The notes below the pieces were generated by a model. That model did not search any database. It was not told where the DNA came from and worked only from the letters and a program-made list of their open reading frames with translations. Position numbers and translations under genes: made by a program. Of a stretch of 64,000 nucleotides of DNA, positions 1-13,430 are shown piece by piece. The stretch's first letter is position 1, and every line of letters begins with the position of its first letter. The stretch covers positions 4,973,725-5,037,724 of the forward strand of contig CM034129.1 of the NCBI GenBank assembly GCA_019914995.1, written 5' to 3'. The DNA comes from Acanthochlamys bracteata (lineage: Eukaryota; Streptophyta; Magnoliopsida; Pandanales; Velloziaceae).

Positions 1-1038
1 TTATGCTTTATGTTCCTCGTATAATCCAAAAAATAGAAATAAAAAAATTCAAGTGTAGCAGGATAACATCAACGGCATGGCAGTAATTGCCTCCTACTCT
101 AACAACAACATTAAGCACAGTCAAAACAACCACGACAAAGCAGCAACATTCGTGAAACCAAGTGTGCACACTGCACAAGTTAAGCTAACAGAGGCCTTAT
201 TCACGTGAATAGTTTGTAGTTGTTCAACATGTCCTCCCCAACCAATGTACTGGTAAAACTCAGGTAATCCACATAAGATTGCACACTGCTCATGTTATAA
301 GCAGCCACACCCTCTGCTTCCTAGCTCAACAAAACCATTTCCTCACAAGAGATCCAACGATCTAAATCCGTAAGTTGTCAACATTCATAAAAAGCATACT
401 GATTTAATGTATAAAAAGAATTTATACGCATCTTGTTTATGACTAGGAAGTATGGACACTTCTAGCAGGTTGTCCGACGCATATTAGACAATTGTTGTGT
501 CCATTATTGGACACTTCAACAACACTTGAACCCAATATACTAACACTTTAAACCCCCCCTTCTAAAGCTTTGTTGCTTGAAATATATGATATCTTAGATA
601 AATGTACTCTATTACATTTCTTTTTTTACTCAATTGAAGTCGCTGTTTCTAACATATACATTGTAATCAAGTATGCATTCTATCTTTATTCCATCAATCA
701 TTGCCATGTAGGCATTTTGTACATATAGCTATTATGCATGAGTGTATTCACATGACTAGATAGCCGTGTCCTAACCGTGTCATGTCCTAATAATTTTAAA
801 CATTGCCGTGTTGGTGTATCCGTATCGTATTATGTCGCATCCACGTAACTGCATCCATGCTTCATAATTTATGGATCTATGGAACTTTGCAGCATAGAAA
901 GAAACATTATTGAGATCCTAAATGCAAAACTGGCACATAATTATAAACGCATTAAAATGCTAAAACAGAGGTGCACTTCTGACTTCAGAGCAGATAACAC
1001 ACAATTATGACAGAAAAGATGCTACATCCGAATCTCAC
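1..1038. other. RRP5 intron, leaving the window
   Basis: The last visible RRP5 exon ends at 1039 with a good splice donor (GTGAGA on the minus strand), so this stretch should be intron. I looked for the next RRP5 segment on the minus strand and saw none. It is AT-rich and I recognise no repeat or RNA gene in it. Confidence 0.6.
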
Positions 1039-4000
1039 ATTTGCCCAGGCACAAATTGCTTCCTAGGAAGCTTCTGCGTATTGTAGTCAGTCACAGATGC
1101 AAAACCTATGGTATAACCATAATCAGGCAGCGAGAGGACCTGCAGAAAGAAGAGCTTTATTTTGTATCTCATTAAGAAATTAAGTCTAGAAACAAGGTAA
1201 ATTTGTATAATCTAACCAAGTAATTCTCCTTCACTATCTCCACAACAGCCTTCACGGTCTGCTGCAGATTCAAATCCACACACTCTGGCCTCAGGCGTTT
1301 CTGAAAGGAATAATAATGCAATTCAGCAAAACAGACAAAACTTTTTGACAAATGAAATCAAGTAAACTCATTGGATGAAGGTGAGAATCATGGAGAAAAA
1401 GATGCACAAAGCTTCATCCTACAACTCATCCACTCCCTAAAACAATAAAGTAAGGATTAGAAAAGGTTACTAACTTTTTTTGATGGCGTGGAAGCAATTC
1501 CTGTTTCATTTGTCTTGACCAATTCAGACTTAATAGACAAATCAACAAGATTGTCCGATTTTGTTATATCCAAAACAAAAGCTTTTACAACAGATCCTTT
1601 TTTCACTTCATGTCCACCCACTGCAAAACAAAGAAATAACTGAGAAATTCCAGTTGGAGAGAAGGTTTAAGTGGAAAACAATAGTACTAACATTGATGAT
1701 GTGTAACAAATCCAACAACATCATTGTGACACTTGAAGTTCAAAACCACTCCAAACTCATTAACTTCTTGTATTTCTCCCTCGACAACACTGCCAATGCT
1801 GAACTTCTTTAACCAGTTGTCAGATTCATGTTTTTTGTCTGGGATTTGCAAAGAAGCAATCTGCTCAGAAAAGGTGAAACACGTGAGCACAGCATTTTCC
1901 TACGCAGACATAAGCGAGATACAAATAAAGAATTGTAGTAGGCTGAAGATAGCAATGTCAGTTTGTCAATGATAGCAATAACAAGAACTGACTGCACACA
2001 AATAACATAGACAAACTTTGTGGGAGAGAACAAGAGATGCAAAAATATAGATCATGCCCCTTGGACCAGGCATAGAAGTGGTACCAGTCATGGAGCGGAT
2101 GATCTGAATTTAGGAATCCATCTTTACAGAAGCAGTTTATGAGAAGAACCAGAAGAAAATCAATCCTAAGTTCTATTTACTAGTTCCCTAAGCACGTACT
2201 TATGCACTTCAGAGATTAAGCGACAGACTTAACATGTACTTAGGCAAAGTTAATGCCAATTTAGATAAATAAACCTCTGACTCTTCACATGATACATACA
2301 AAACTTTGTGATTAAGCGAAGTCTAAAAACAGATGTGGTTTTGACTAAAAGGGAAAACACATCTTGCTAAACAGAAAAGAAAGACAGATTTATAGGAAGT
2401 TTATACAATTTATTCAAGAAAAGGGCATCAATGCTTGCTACATAAAATATTATGGAGCAAATCGTTCAAGATAATTCTATAAATGGAATTGCAAATAAAG
2501 GCAATGGAAAATTAAATGAATGGAACTAACATTGAAAATTTCGATTTAGGTAAATCAAGCTATTCAACATGGAAGTCCTCAACCGCTTTAAAATAGTGGT
2601 GCAAGTGCTTTTAACAGAATATGTGACAAAAAGAAAATTATTGCATTTTTCATAGCAGCACTTACACATGCAGCATGGTTATTTATAGGGAAATAAGTTT
2701 ATCAGGATCTACAAAATTATAAATCTGGTTCATAAATTTCTTTAAAACATCGACTTACGTGCATTTTAAAGTTCAACAATCATTATATATACCATTTAAG
2801 GAACGAATGCCTGGAAGACTGCAATGTTTCCAAACCACTCACTTAGTTAGAAGTTCAACTTCAAATGCAAACAAGTGTAATCATTGTAACTGCAGGGCAG
2901 ACAAAAAACACACCAGACTAACAGGGCTCAGCCTGAAGGTGCTTGAAGCAAACCTAGGAGCTCATGAATGCTTAACATATCAGATTATGTAACAGGAACG
3001 GTTGAAGCTCAGCATTTAAAGAAAGAATATGTTGACTTGGTATACATCAACAATAACCCAGCACCAAGTAGACAACCATTGTTTGAGTTGGTATTCATCA
3101 ACAATAAGATTACTAAAAGCAACTAAACTACCACTGCTGCTGCACAATATTAACAAGACAGGACGTTCCATCTCATATAAAATTAAAAAGAGCCAAAACA
3201 AGAAGTACCTTATCCTCTACAGTAAAATAACCTTGTATAAATGAAGCATCTATTGAGAAACAAGATGATTGCTGCAAGGAAAGCTTGATACGTCCAGTCT
3301 CACTGTTTGCCTGCAAATAACATAGTTAACTGCTTTCGAGATTATACAGACAAAAGTACAACCTTTTTAAAAAAGAAAAGCTAATTATGCCTTACACTCA
3401 GCACATAACTACGAACAGATTGACCCACTTCAAATGCATCTGAAAGATCACTAGTTTTTTCATCGGTAGCCTGTGCCCAAAGCATGAGGTTCAGTAAGAA
3501 TAATGAGACAACAAGGGAGAGAATATATAAGGTCTATAGAGAAACCACTCAGGTGTCCGAGAACACAGGTGGACGAGAGTACTTGTACTTTGTTCTTAGG
3601 GGAGAAACCAGTCAGACGTCCAAGAAAACGAATGAAACAACCAGTCTCAATGAGGTTACAAACATATCCCTGATTCATACAAAATAAAGACCACCCTAAT
3701 CAACTGGTTATATAACAGCAAAATATAACAGATTTTAATGCTACAAAATACTAGAGATCATAAAACAGAAAATTGTCAAATTAGACTCAATGTGCAAAAT
3801 ATAGGGAGATGGAGCCTCACATGAACAACTGAAGATGGATTAACTTGTTGAACATCAGAAGGGATCTCATTTGCAGATTTAATAAGAGAGTATTTTGCAG
3901 AGAGAAGTACATTTTTCCCTTCAGTATCTGCACCGAATAAAAGCCGCAAATGCATAAACCTTTATATATGAATATAACATAATCCAACAATAAAACAGGA

Positions 4001-7000
4001 AACAGTGAAAGGCAAGTAAGAAACAGAAAGCACCATCTGCAGAACCCACAAAATAAGGCCAAATCAATTAGGTTAATCCTGAATAAAACTAAGCTTCAAA
4101 CAAATAAACACAACTGAAATAACAAAATTTTATGAATCTTCTATAATAAACCCCTTTCTTGGCAAGTTAATGACAAAACAATTCCAAAAAATACAGTTTT
4201 GCTAAGTCCATTATGTATTTCAATTCTTCACGTAGATCTTTTGCTAGTGCGTCAGTATTAGTATTGTCATTGCTTCAGTTACTAATGACTATCTGTCTCT
4301 TCAGACTTCATTACTAAATAGGATTCAGCTTGCTTAATTCTCAATCCTTGAGATTGAAACAATTAAGAAAAAATGATTCTTTAAAAAAGCTACAATCAGC
4401 TATAAATCCCATATTGATCACATGCAGTTAACTTGAAACACCAACAACCATGCTAAAATACACCTTCACCAAAATATACTGCCAACATCACATCACTACA
4501 AGCAAATGCAATCCCAGTATGTAATATTCAACATTAATCATCGCACTAACCAAAATAAGAAATCAGAAAAGAGAATACCTAGCACCAAAAGTTGATCAAA
4601 CTCGTATCCAGGCTTCAACAATGACTTAAGCAAGGTGGCTTGCACTGGTTAATTGAGATCAAAATACAAACTTAGAAATATCAACCAATGGGAGAAAGAC
4701 AGTCAGCAATGAATCTCATATAAATACTGAGAATATAACAAGCTATTTTTACTTTGGTGGTCAGCCAAATGTTCATTTGGTATACTCCCTGTAAGGTTCC
4801 CATGACTATTCAGGTGAACAGTGACAGCGGTAGGAGTTAATTGATCAATTATGCCAGAGACAATACTGCCTTCCCTCACAACACTGTCTTGAGCATTTCT
4901 GCCACCAGCAACAGAAATTAACTTAGTACCAAGCATTTTGAAAATTAAGACAATATATCAACCTAATTACTTCAACAAAAAATTAAGTTTCAGCATATTC
5001 ACAAAAGAAAAACTTCAGACACAGAAGATAAAAATCCCAGACTTCAACGAACAGATAAAAACTATATGAGTGTATCTCAAAAACAAATAAAACCTAAGTT
5101 ATCACTAATGCAATAATATCCAGACTTAAGGGATTTCAGAAAGAAAAGCAAACCTTTTAGAAGATATCACAAAACTAACGTTGATTTTACGAGCAGCAGG
5201 CACTGAACTAATTACCCTGCATTTAACAACTTGCCCAATGTGAAACGCAGTAGTGGGTTCGCTTGCAGGATCCAAACCAAGCTCCGATCTGGAAGCAGAA
5301 CTGGTGTCAATGTAATTAAAGAAATAACAATACAGAAGACGCAAGAGCTAGGAAGCGGACAGTCAAAGTTATGCAGAACACAAATATAATGGAGTATGCA
5401 AGCTTTACACACCACTGTTGCTTAAAATTAACAATTTCAACAGTATTGAAAGCAGGTCAATCTATCATTCCAAGGTTAACGAGACACATTAGGAACGACA
5501 AAAATCATAGATAGAAGGACAAACAGAAACCACAACCTCAAAAGAAGAAAGAATTCTCATAAGCTTTCAATCAAAGAACTTTTGCTATATACATAAGAAT
5601 GCTCTTATTAATACAGTTTGGGGACACATCTCGAGCGACAAAACTGCAGAGGAAACAGATATCTACTTCCAAAACAAGATGGAAATTTTACAAAATAATT
5701 ACTACTATCAGGTGTCTACATCATTAGCAAAAAGCTTACAGCATAAACTAATAACATACTGTTGGCATTAATAGCATCAGAAGTTAACAACCTTCTTTCT
5801 CTTATCAAATTGATCAGAAGAAAAAATTGATTAGAGCTACCAATATACAAATATATCCCTCATAGTTAAATTACTGCAAGAATGAAGAGGGAGGTTTCAT
5901 GGTACAAAGAAGAGAAGGGCACAATTTGTTCAGGCTTCACCTTTTGGTTAAAAGCACTTCACAATAAGCACTTTGTGAAGAAGTACTTTTCTAAAAGAGT
6001 TCACTGTTTGGGTAAAAGCACTTTCTTTAATGAAGAGTGCTTCTGACGTATTTACTTCCACAACTTTCACTTGCTTCCTTTAATTATAATATCACTCATA
6101 CAAATCTCTTTTGACAAAAGCTCTTCTCTCCAGAAGCACAACATTTTGACTTCTATTAAGCGCCATTAGAGTAAAAAAATCTATCAAGATGAGCACATTT
6201 ACGACAAAACAAAAACTTAATAAAGCACTTTTGCATTATGGAATGTGTTTTTTATCCAACGCTTCGCACAATCAAATGTAGCCTATGTTGCAAAAGAAAA
6301 GACTGTAAAAAACAACTTGCCTGTGTACAAAACCTCGCACTCCATTGTAGAATTTGACGAAGCAACCATGATTTTCAATTTTGGAAATCCATCCGTGCAC
6401 AACTAAGTTTTCAGTTGCATCAGCATATGAAGCAAGCGCATCAAGTTTTGATTTTACCTTTTCAGGGATTAAAAGGAAGGATTATTCAAATACTAACTTA
6501 TGAAGCTGCAGATACCTATAGCATAAGCTAAATAGAAGAAAGATTAAAAAGACCATAAACGCTTCAACATACAACCTGCACACTAAAGAAGGTAACAGAA
6601 ACAAAAGGCATAGAAGCTTACTAAAGTCTTCTTGCGCGTGACAGTGATTAGCTTAGACTTGCAACCCAGTATTCGGAATAATAGCTGTGCTCCAACCTTA
6701 GTTGACACCAAATAAAAAAAAGTCTCTTCAAACTTCAGTCCCCAATTTTTTAAACCACAAACTTAATAGAATTTTTAGAGCCACAAACAAGTGAAATATA
6801 CCTTAAATTCCTTAGTGGGCTTTGCAATTTCAAACTCTGACATGTGAGGAAGTGGGCACAGCGCCTTTACCCCACTTGAGAATTGAACATATGCACCAAA
6901 ACTCACGACCTCAATGACCTTAGCTTTCACCAGCATTCCAGGCCTGACATCTGAATGAGTAAAAACTGATCCTTCAAAAGCACTAGGCTACAAAACAATA

Positions 7001-10000
7001 AAGATGTGTCAAAAGGAATTGCTTGTTACTTACATAAATTGATCAGAGTGCTTGTTAATGAATATTACAAAATCTTAATTAGTAAGACCCCATAATCAAG
7101 AGGCACTACTATCTTAAGATGAATGAAAACACTTAGCCACATATATTGTTTTAAATTGATGGGACATTGCCAAGCACCAAAAAAGTCGGATGGGTAGGGC
7201 ATCCACTGCCCATAGCAGAGGTTGGAAATTCAAATCTGGGTAACGCTGACTAACTTTAAAAAGGCCACTGGAAGTCAAAAGATGATGTGAAGACTTTAAA
7301 ATTCTTTTTTTTCTTTTTTTTTTCTTTTCTTATATGAGAATAAAGACTATCAAATTCAATCCAGCTTGTGCATCTCTAAAGAATATGAGAAGCATAGTGT
7401 GAAATAAGAACCATAGAAAAAATAGGAATATCTACTTCGATTATGGTATTAATTTCACTGCTTAATGTAAATAGTAAATAGTCATGGACTTCAACTCGAT
7501 TTGTTTCTAATAACAGCATCACATCCAATGTTGTCAAAAGCCGAAGAACCTAAATTTGCAATTAAGCACCGACAGGGTTATGGGAGATGAGGCAAAAGAA
7601 AACATTAGTGAAACTGCAAGAGAAACCCCTGGCAGACAGTGGCAGACATCCAATTGTCAAACATTCCACCAGCCAATGCTTGAAGTCTCTGTAAATTGTA
7701 TAATCAAATGTAATCCATCTGCCCTTGCAACATATATCTCAAGCAGTCTTCCCAATCTCAGTATTAAAGAACAGGTCCAGCTAACCAAATAGATAGCTGG
7801 GGCATTGATCTTTCTTATTTGAGAATTTCAAACAATTTTATAGGACGGAACAATATGTAGTCAGGAAATGCTTAGGAAGAAAAGTCAACCAAAATTTTAA
7901 TATAAAGCTCTTGATAGTATTGCCAATGAGTCGCAATATGAAGAAATATACGAAAGGTCCCATGGTATAATTCTTTAAAGAAAAATATTAAACTATCCAA
8001 CAGCAAGTACTGCAGCATAGGACCAGTACTCTATTATCCATGATGATTTCTTCAATGGCCAATGATGTTAAGAGGCATTAATTTCAATGGAACTCACTAT
8101 AAAATATGTGACATTGAAATGTGCATGAAGCATTGAAGAAATTGTTTCAGCCTAAGTAGAGTGGTTATGAAGATCATAAGGCAACTCTCCCTAGCCTGGC
8201 AAAAGCTTGATGGTTGATGGAGTTAGGCATACATTAGAAAGCAGAAAAAAAAAGTTTATAGAGGCAGAAGAAGTAGAACTATAACCATGTAGAAAGCAAC
8301 AGATTGTATCATTAGGGTTTTGGAGATGAACCTTTAATGTGCCAATCGCCAGCCCCTCCAAATGCTTGTATCCAAGAATGCGAAGACGAACATGACCACC
8401 TTCTTTGAACTTTTTCTCCAGCTTAATTGTTTCTTCATCAGAAACATCATGAATCTAAACCAACAAGAGTAAATTTATTGCTTATAAACAACAGATAAAA
8501 AAAAAAAGAGAAAAACACCGAGTGAATTTAAAGCAGAGGAAAATGAAAAGATACATTGACATAAACAGGGGATGGTATTGGAGAAGAGGGAACTTGAAGG
8601 AGGATGCCAGCTCTGTGGTCTACTCGGATTATCACTGAATCATCATAAATATCTCCAATTTTCACATGCTGCAAAAGAGAATAGATTTTTCACAAAATAA
8701 AGAGCAAGAAGGAATAATGATGTGGAAGAGAGAGGAGACAGTTAATAAGAATCAGTTACAATAAACAAACATTAAAAAACACTATATCTAGATATAGATC
8801 TACTTACAGGAGTAGGAGCCTTACTACGAACAAGATCCGAATTCAGTGTTAGTCCAACAGCTCTGCTTGAAGGATCAATAAACAAGATCCTAGCACTGAC
8901 CTACATAGAATGAAAAAAATAATAATAAATAAATACGGTGTATCTTACTGCTCACATACAGCTTGAAAATAATATATTGTTAAACCATTGCAAGTCATTA
9001 ATTACAAACATGTTACTAACAACAACACAGTAACTAAAAGCATTACAATATTGTGCTACTTGTAACACATCTAGTATACAATATCCAATGAACAAACACA
9101 AGGTTTTAATTGATAATTCTTACAAAATCATGGCCTAACTTGACTCTGCGAGATAGATTGCTACCGCTTCATCCGCAGCCAATTAAAAAAATAAAGATAA
9201 TAATTTTCTAGGACCCTGCTAACATAGAACCAAATTTTAGTATGAAAATACAACTGAATAGGTTAGTAGGAAATTTGTGACCAAGTTTGATCAATCATGT
9301 TATTTTGCTCTAGAGAGAATTGAGAAAACCAAAATACTGCTACTGCAAAAGAGTGCACTTAACTATGTGAACAAATATATATGTCAAAGAATTCAATTTT
9401 TGTTTTTTTTTTTCTTTCCATGTTTTCTGGCTTAAAGAATGCAAATAGAAGGCATATCACAGATTATAATACAGCATGCAAACGTAGTAAAGGTATAATA
9501 GTATAAGCATGTGCATAAAATATATAAAATTTTCAGGATCCACACATATGGTCCCTACTATATTGAAGCTAGTAATTGCAAATAGCTAATTCAAGAAATG
9601 ACTAATCCAAATTCCAAAATGGGATCTGCAGCAATACATAGATGCAACAGATAAATATGTGGATCTCTTACCTTGTTATTTACAGCATAATCATCTTTCC
9701 AATTTCCACTAGGAAAGTAATGTTGCAAGTTAAAAATATCAACCTGCAAAAGGTACAAGTAGCATACTAAGGAAAACAAGTCATCCCATTTAGAAGGCAT
9801 GACATCCGGCTGCCTACAGTTGCTAAATTGAAGCAGTGTGCGCTATATACATTTCCCGTAGACTTACAGTTCCAGTGAAGTAAGTAAGGAATGCCAACAT
9901 GATTCCATTGTCAAGGACAGCATGAACACGTGCATTCACCAGCATGCCTGGAGCCAGTTGCTCAATAGATAGCCCCTTAAGATCCTTCGTCTGCACAGAG

Positions 10001-13000
10001 AATAAGATACTTGGTAAGCAGAATAAACAGCTCTACTATTAATTTCAAAGTTCTAAATAAAAGGAAAACGTATATCGAGATTCCGAGTATGGCATACAAC
10101 AGATTTAGAGACCACATCAGCATCTGAGTTTAAATAAGCAACAGCTCGAGCTTTGTCTATACTTCTAACAACACCTTGTAAGAACTGCCCAACTCTTGTT
10201 TGACCATGTACTGCAAAAGAACAGGAAACAGAGCTTAACTAAGGCAATTAAGCAATAGAGAGATTTCAGCATCAGCATGCCTCTCCATAAGAATTCAAAC
10301 TTGAAGAAAGACAGAGTGGGATTAAATGAGAAAAACAAGGCTCCGGTAAAACAGTATGATCTTCGGATAGCTAGCCTGTAAAGATGAAATTGGTAAAGCT
10401 ATCTACCTTTGCCACTTGTTGGCAAAAATCCAGTAAACGAAGTTGGTCCAAAGTGTAGAATACAGCCATGGTCTTCAACACTCTTTACCTGTGCTGTGAG
10501 AACCTAGAACAGAGATGATAAAAAAAAGTCATGAAACTGCACAATATACAGATGCATTGATGAATAACTTCTCAAGCACCAATTAAACAGATAAGGCATA
10601 TCCTATCGTCTTATTAGCTATATCCTGAAGCAACAATTTCAAAAGACTTTATGGTAGCACAGTCAATAAATCCAAAGTCATTCACTTAACACACCCGTTG
10701 TCCGCCTCTCACAGGAACGTGTAACAACAAGGAATCAGTATTCTAATCTAACACACTATGTCAAAATCAACTTACAGAAGTTTCATATTTGAGCATGTTC
10801 AAAGTTTTATCATCGCAGGTTTACTCCAGAAATAGTGTAATCAGGATATGCATGAGATGATGATAAGATTCTTGAATTTCTACAAGATATGCATAATAAA
10901 AGGCCCCACTCATGAAGAGGAGCCCGTCACTGGATCATGTAAAAGAGATATGTTATCTATGGTCCATAAACAGAACCCTACAGATTTGCTACTCTTAGTA
11001 ATACATACTGAATAGGTTTCTTTCATCATATCCAATTTCACCCATTCTCTTAAAAAGGTACTGATCAACTTCTACAAAAATGTCAGAGCATTATATTTTC
11101 ACACTTCTTACTTCCCTCCATATAAGCACTCATTGACGGAATTTTTATAGAGCATCAAATTTCAAAATACTAAACTATGTTTATTATGTATTCGTAAAAT
11201 TGGATCTCTTATAAAGTAAAATATTAAACAAAAACGAAAAACATATAGTCCTTCGACAAGCAATATTAGATCCAGTGAGTCACTCCATATTTGTGGCAAG
11301 GACAGAGGAAACATATAAAAGCATTAAAAGATTCAAACATTGAAGTTTGAATAGTAACAAAGTTATCAATTCAACTATACCGTACCATTCCCTCTTGAAC
11401 AGCATCTAAAGTAAGGCCTCTATGTAAAACACTCAACCGGAGTGACAGCCAGATCCTTTTATTCCCCTTCGACTCTTGTTTGTCCTCATCAACTTGTAAT
11501 ACAACGCATGAAACAAGCTGCCCCACATGGAACACATTACATGGAATGGTACTCTCACTACCCTGTCAATTAATAAAAACAAGGAATTCAAATGACACGT
11601 GTCCACATCCATACCAGCCAAGGATTCGAAACAATTTACTAATCACCATTTTCATCAGTTGTGTAAGTTTTAATACCTTGACAGATAGATCAGATGCTTC
11701 CTCAGCACGAACATATCCTCTTAAACCTCCCGGAAGGCCAATTACAAGGTCTTTAGAATTTACTTCCATAACAACTCCCCAAAGCTTCATCTTTTGTGAT
11801 ATATTCTGAAAAAATGGGCCAAAAGTAAGCATCAGATCACATGCTCAAAAGAGCAAACAAGGAAGAAGCTTTCTAAGTAAAAATGCAGTAAGGAGAAAGA
11901 TAATTGGATAACAGTTACTAAATAAAGAAAATGGCTAAGGAATAAGCATGGCCAACAAAGTTTGTTCTTCCCTGAACTGTTATTGCAAACTCTTTTATTG
12001 CTTAAAAGGACCAATCAAAAAACAATAAAAAGACCTATGCCTTGTCCCACAAAGTGATGTCGACATAGGATTTTAAACAATCAAAATCATCTCAAAGAAA
12101 TTGAGGGATGAAGAATGATAATACAGAAAAGGAGAGATTTTATTTTCTTCTGATCCAACTCAAACCTTCCACCCTAAGAAAGCACCGCAAATTGCAAATT
12201 TGCATTAAGTTTTCTAAACCACAATCTTGATAGGAGAAAAAAACTTAAAATCCCTTGAAATTTCATAACTGCAAACAATAGATAGAGTAGTGTACAAATT
12301 GAACTACCAAGCCAAGTTCAAATTTACCTTCACTGTTATGCGGTTAGCAAACTTTGGGAGTCTGCCAGTAATACCCTCGCCAATGAGGGAGCCAAGATCG
12401 TTTACTCCCTCAACAGAAGATGTCCCATTTCCTCTCCGCTTCTGGCCTTTATCCTTGCCTTTCCTCTTGGCCTTCCCTACATCACGCTTGAACTGTGCTT
12501 CTGCCTCTGCCCATGCCTCGGCCACCTCCTCCCGACTCAACAAGCTCCGTCCCCCTACAATTAAATAGATCACAAAAGCGTGATTTATTATAGAGAAGCA
12601 AAACTGCCATAACTAAAAGCATTCCTAAGAAATCAGTAAACAGCATAAATGGGTACAGCTAACTGCAAATGAGTAAGCTCATGAAAATCTTAAGCGAAAA
12701 GATCTAGAACGAAAACATCATCCTTTATATCTTTGCCCAAGGAAAAAAGGCTACAAATGCTAAGGGAATTGGGTAACTCTAGCCAAAGAGGAGCCAGGCT
12801 GATAAAGCAAAACTCAAGTCATCTAATAGATGATTTTGATCGGGTGAAAGAAATATTTTTTGCTCGTTGCCCTTCAAAGAGAAGAAAAAGCTTCACAACC
12901 ATAGGTACCAAAGACAAGAAGAAGAAATAACACAAACAGAAACAATAATTAGAAAAGAAAAGCGTGAAGAGATGGAAATGAAAATTACCTCTAGGGAAAT

Positions 13001-13181
13001 CGGGATCTTCATCCTGAACAAGTAGCGGAATTTCCACCGCCGGAGCCGCCGACGCGGAGCCGCCATTGTCATCTTTGTTTGCGGTGGCGCTGTGTTGCTT
13101 TTTGTGCTTCTTAGAGAGTTTGGAGTGATCTCTGATGTTGCTCTTCCGCTTCTGCGAATTCTTCTCGTTGTCGAAAGCCAT
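1039..13181 (-). CDS. RRP5: RRP5 homolog, rRNA biogenesis protein with S1 repeats (3' part off the window)
   Basis: RRP5 is a nucleolar scaffold for early pre-rRNA cleavage of both subunits; tandem S1 RNA-binding domains are followed by C-terminal HAT repeats. The ATG is at 13181 and opens a Lys/Ser-rich, nucleolar-type N-terminus. Exons (minus): 13181-12989, 12554-12328, 11805-11677, 11562-11386, 10503-10407, 10210-10098, 9990-9868, 9743-9672, 8900-8808, 8668-8555, 8454-8332, 6986-6802, 6696-6622, 6457-6321, 5288-5154, 4898-4753, 4644-4579, 3927-3821, 3669-3589, 3470-3396, 3310-3209, 1860-1692, 1620-1475, 1300-1217, 1139-1039. About 1,020 residues are visible of a family length near 1,900; later S1 domains and the HAT repeats are off the left edge. 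Familiar segments include GYVCNLIETGCFIRFLGRL and TIGFASVTDYNTQKLP. All exon phases agree except exon 12, which is 185 nt where 186 is needed. Confidence 0.93.
6321..6322 (-). other. GC-AG intron donor after RRP5 exon 14
   Basis: Exon 14 ends CACAG followed by GCAAGT on the minus strand, with no usable GT nearby. The acceptor at 5289 restores frame exactly. AG|GCAAGT is the standard context for the rare GC-AG class of U2 introns. Confidence 0.75.
6802..6986 (-). other. RRP5: RRP5 exon 12 with a one-base frame break
   Basis: The exon entry reads PSAFEGS in the incoming frame and the rest reads THSDVRPGMLVKAKV in a frame one base away. The flanking exons fit only if a run of four A at 6961-6964 (T on the coding strand) were five. 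The nearby alternative AG acceptors either leave an in-frame TGA or give the wrong phase. It is either a real frameshift allele or a homopolymer error in the assembly. Confidence 0.75.
7160..7330 (+). mobile_element. Possible tRNA-derived SINE in an RRP5 intron
   Basis: A stretch near 7187-7245 resembles a tRNA body: GGGTAGGGCA looks like an A-box region and GGAAATTCAAATCTGG like a T-arm/B-box. It is followed after about 70 bases by a long T-rich tail (7303-7330), as in some plant SINEs. I see no clear target-site duplication. It lies in the 1.35-kb intron between RRP5 exons 11 and 12, the longest intron nearby. Confidence 0.35.
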
Positions 13182-13430
13182 GGCTATCTAATTTTTCTTC
13201 AGCTTCGCAGTGTTTGTTTCTGTTTTCAGGGGAGAGAGAGAACACAATACGGCTGACGAGGGTTTTAGGCTCTCTGGGTTTTCGTTCGAGACTGAACAGG
13301 ATGTTTTATTGTGTTATAATTTGAAGCGGCAGGTCCTTATGGGCCGGAAATGGTGAGCTCTTTCAATTTCGGATACGGCTCAGGAAATAGCTAACGGGCT
13401 ACTCATCAAAGCCCGAATTTAGCCCACGTC
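13182..13430 (-). promoter_or_regulatory. RRP5 leader and promoter with telo-box and site II motifs
   Basis: Upstream of the RRP5 ATG there is an AGGGTTT at 13259-13265 (telo-box AAACCCT on the gene strand), a TGGGCC at 13340-13345 and an AGCCCA at 13421-13426. Telo-box plus site II (TGGGCC/T) is the known promoter pair of plant ribosome-biogenesis and ribosomal-protein genes, which fits RRP5. Confidence 0.5.

Noticed and set aside
11480-11809. 109-codon plus-strand open frame
   Set aside because: Antisense shadow of RRP5 exons 3 and 4.
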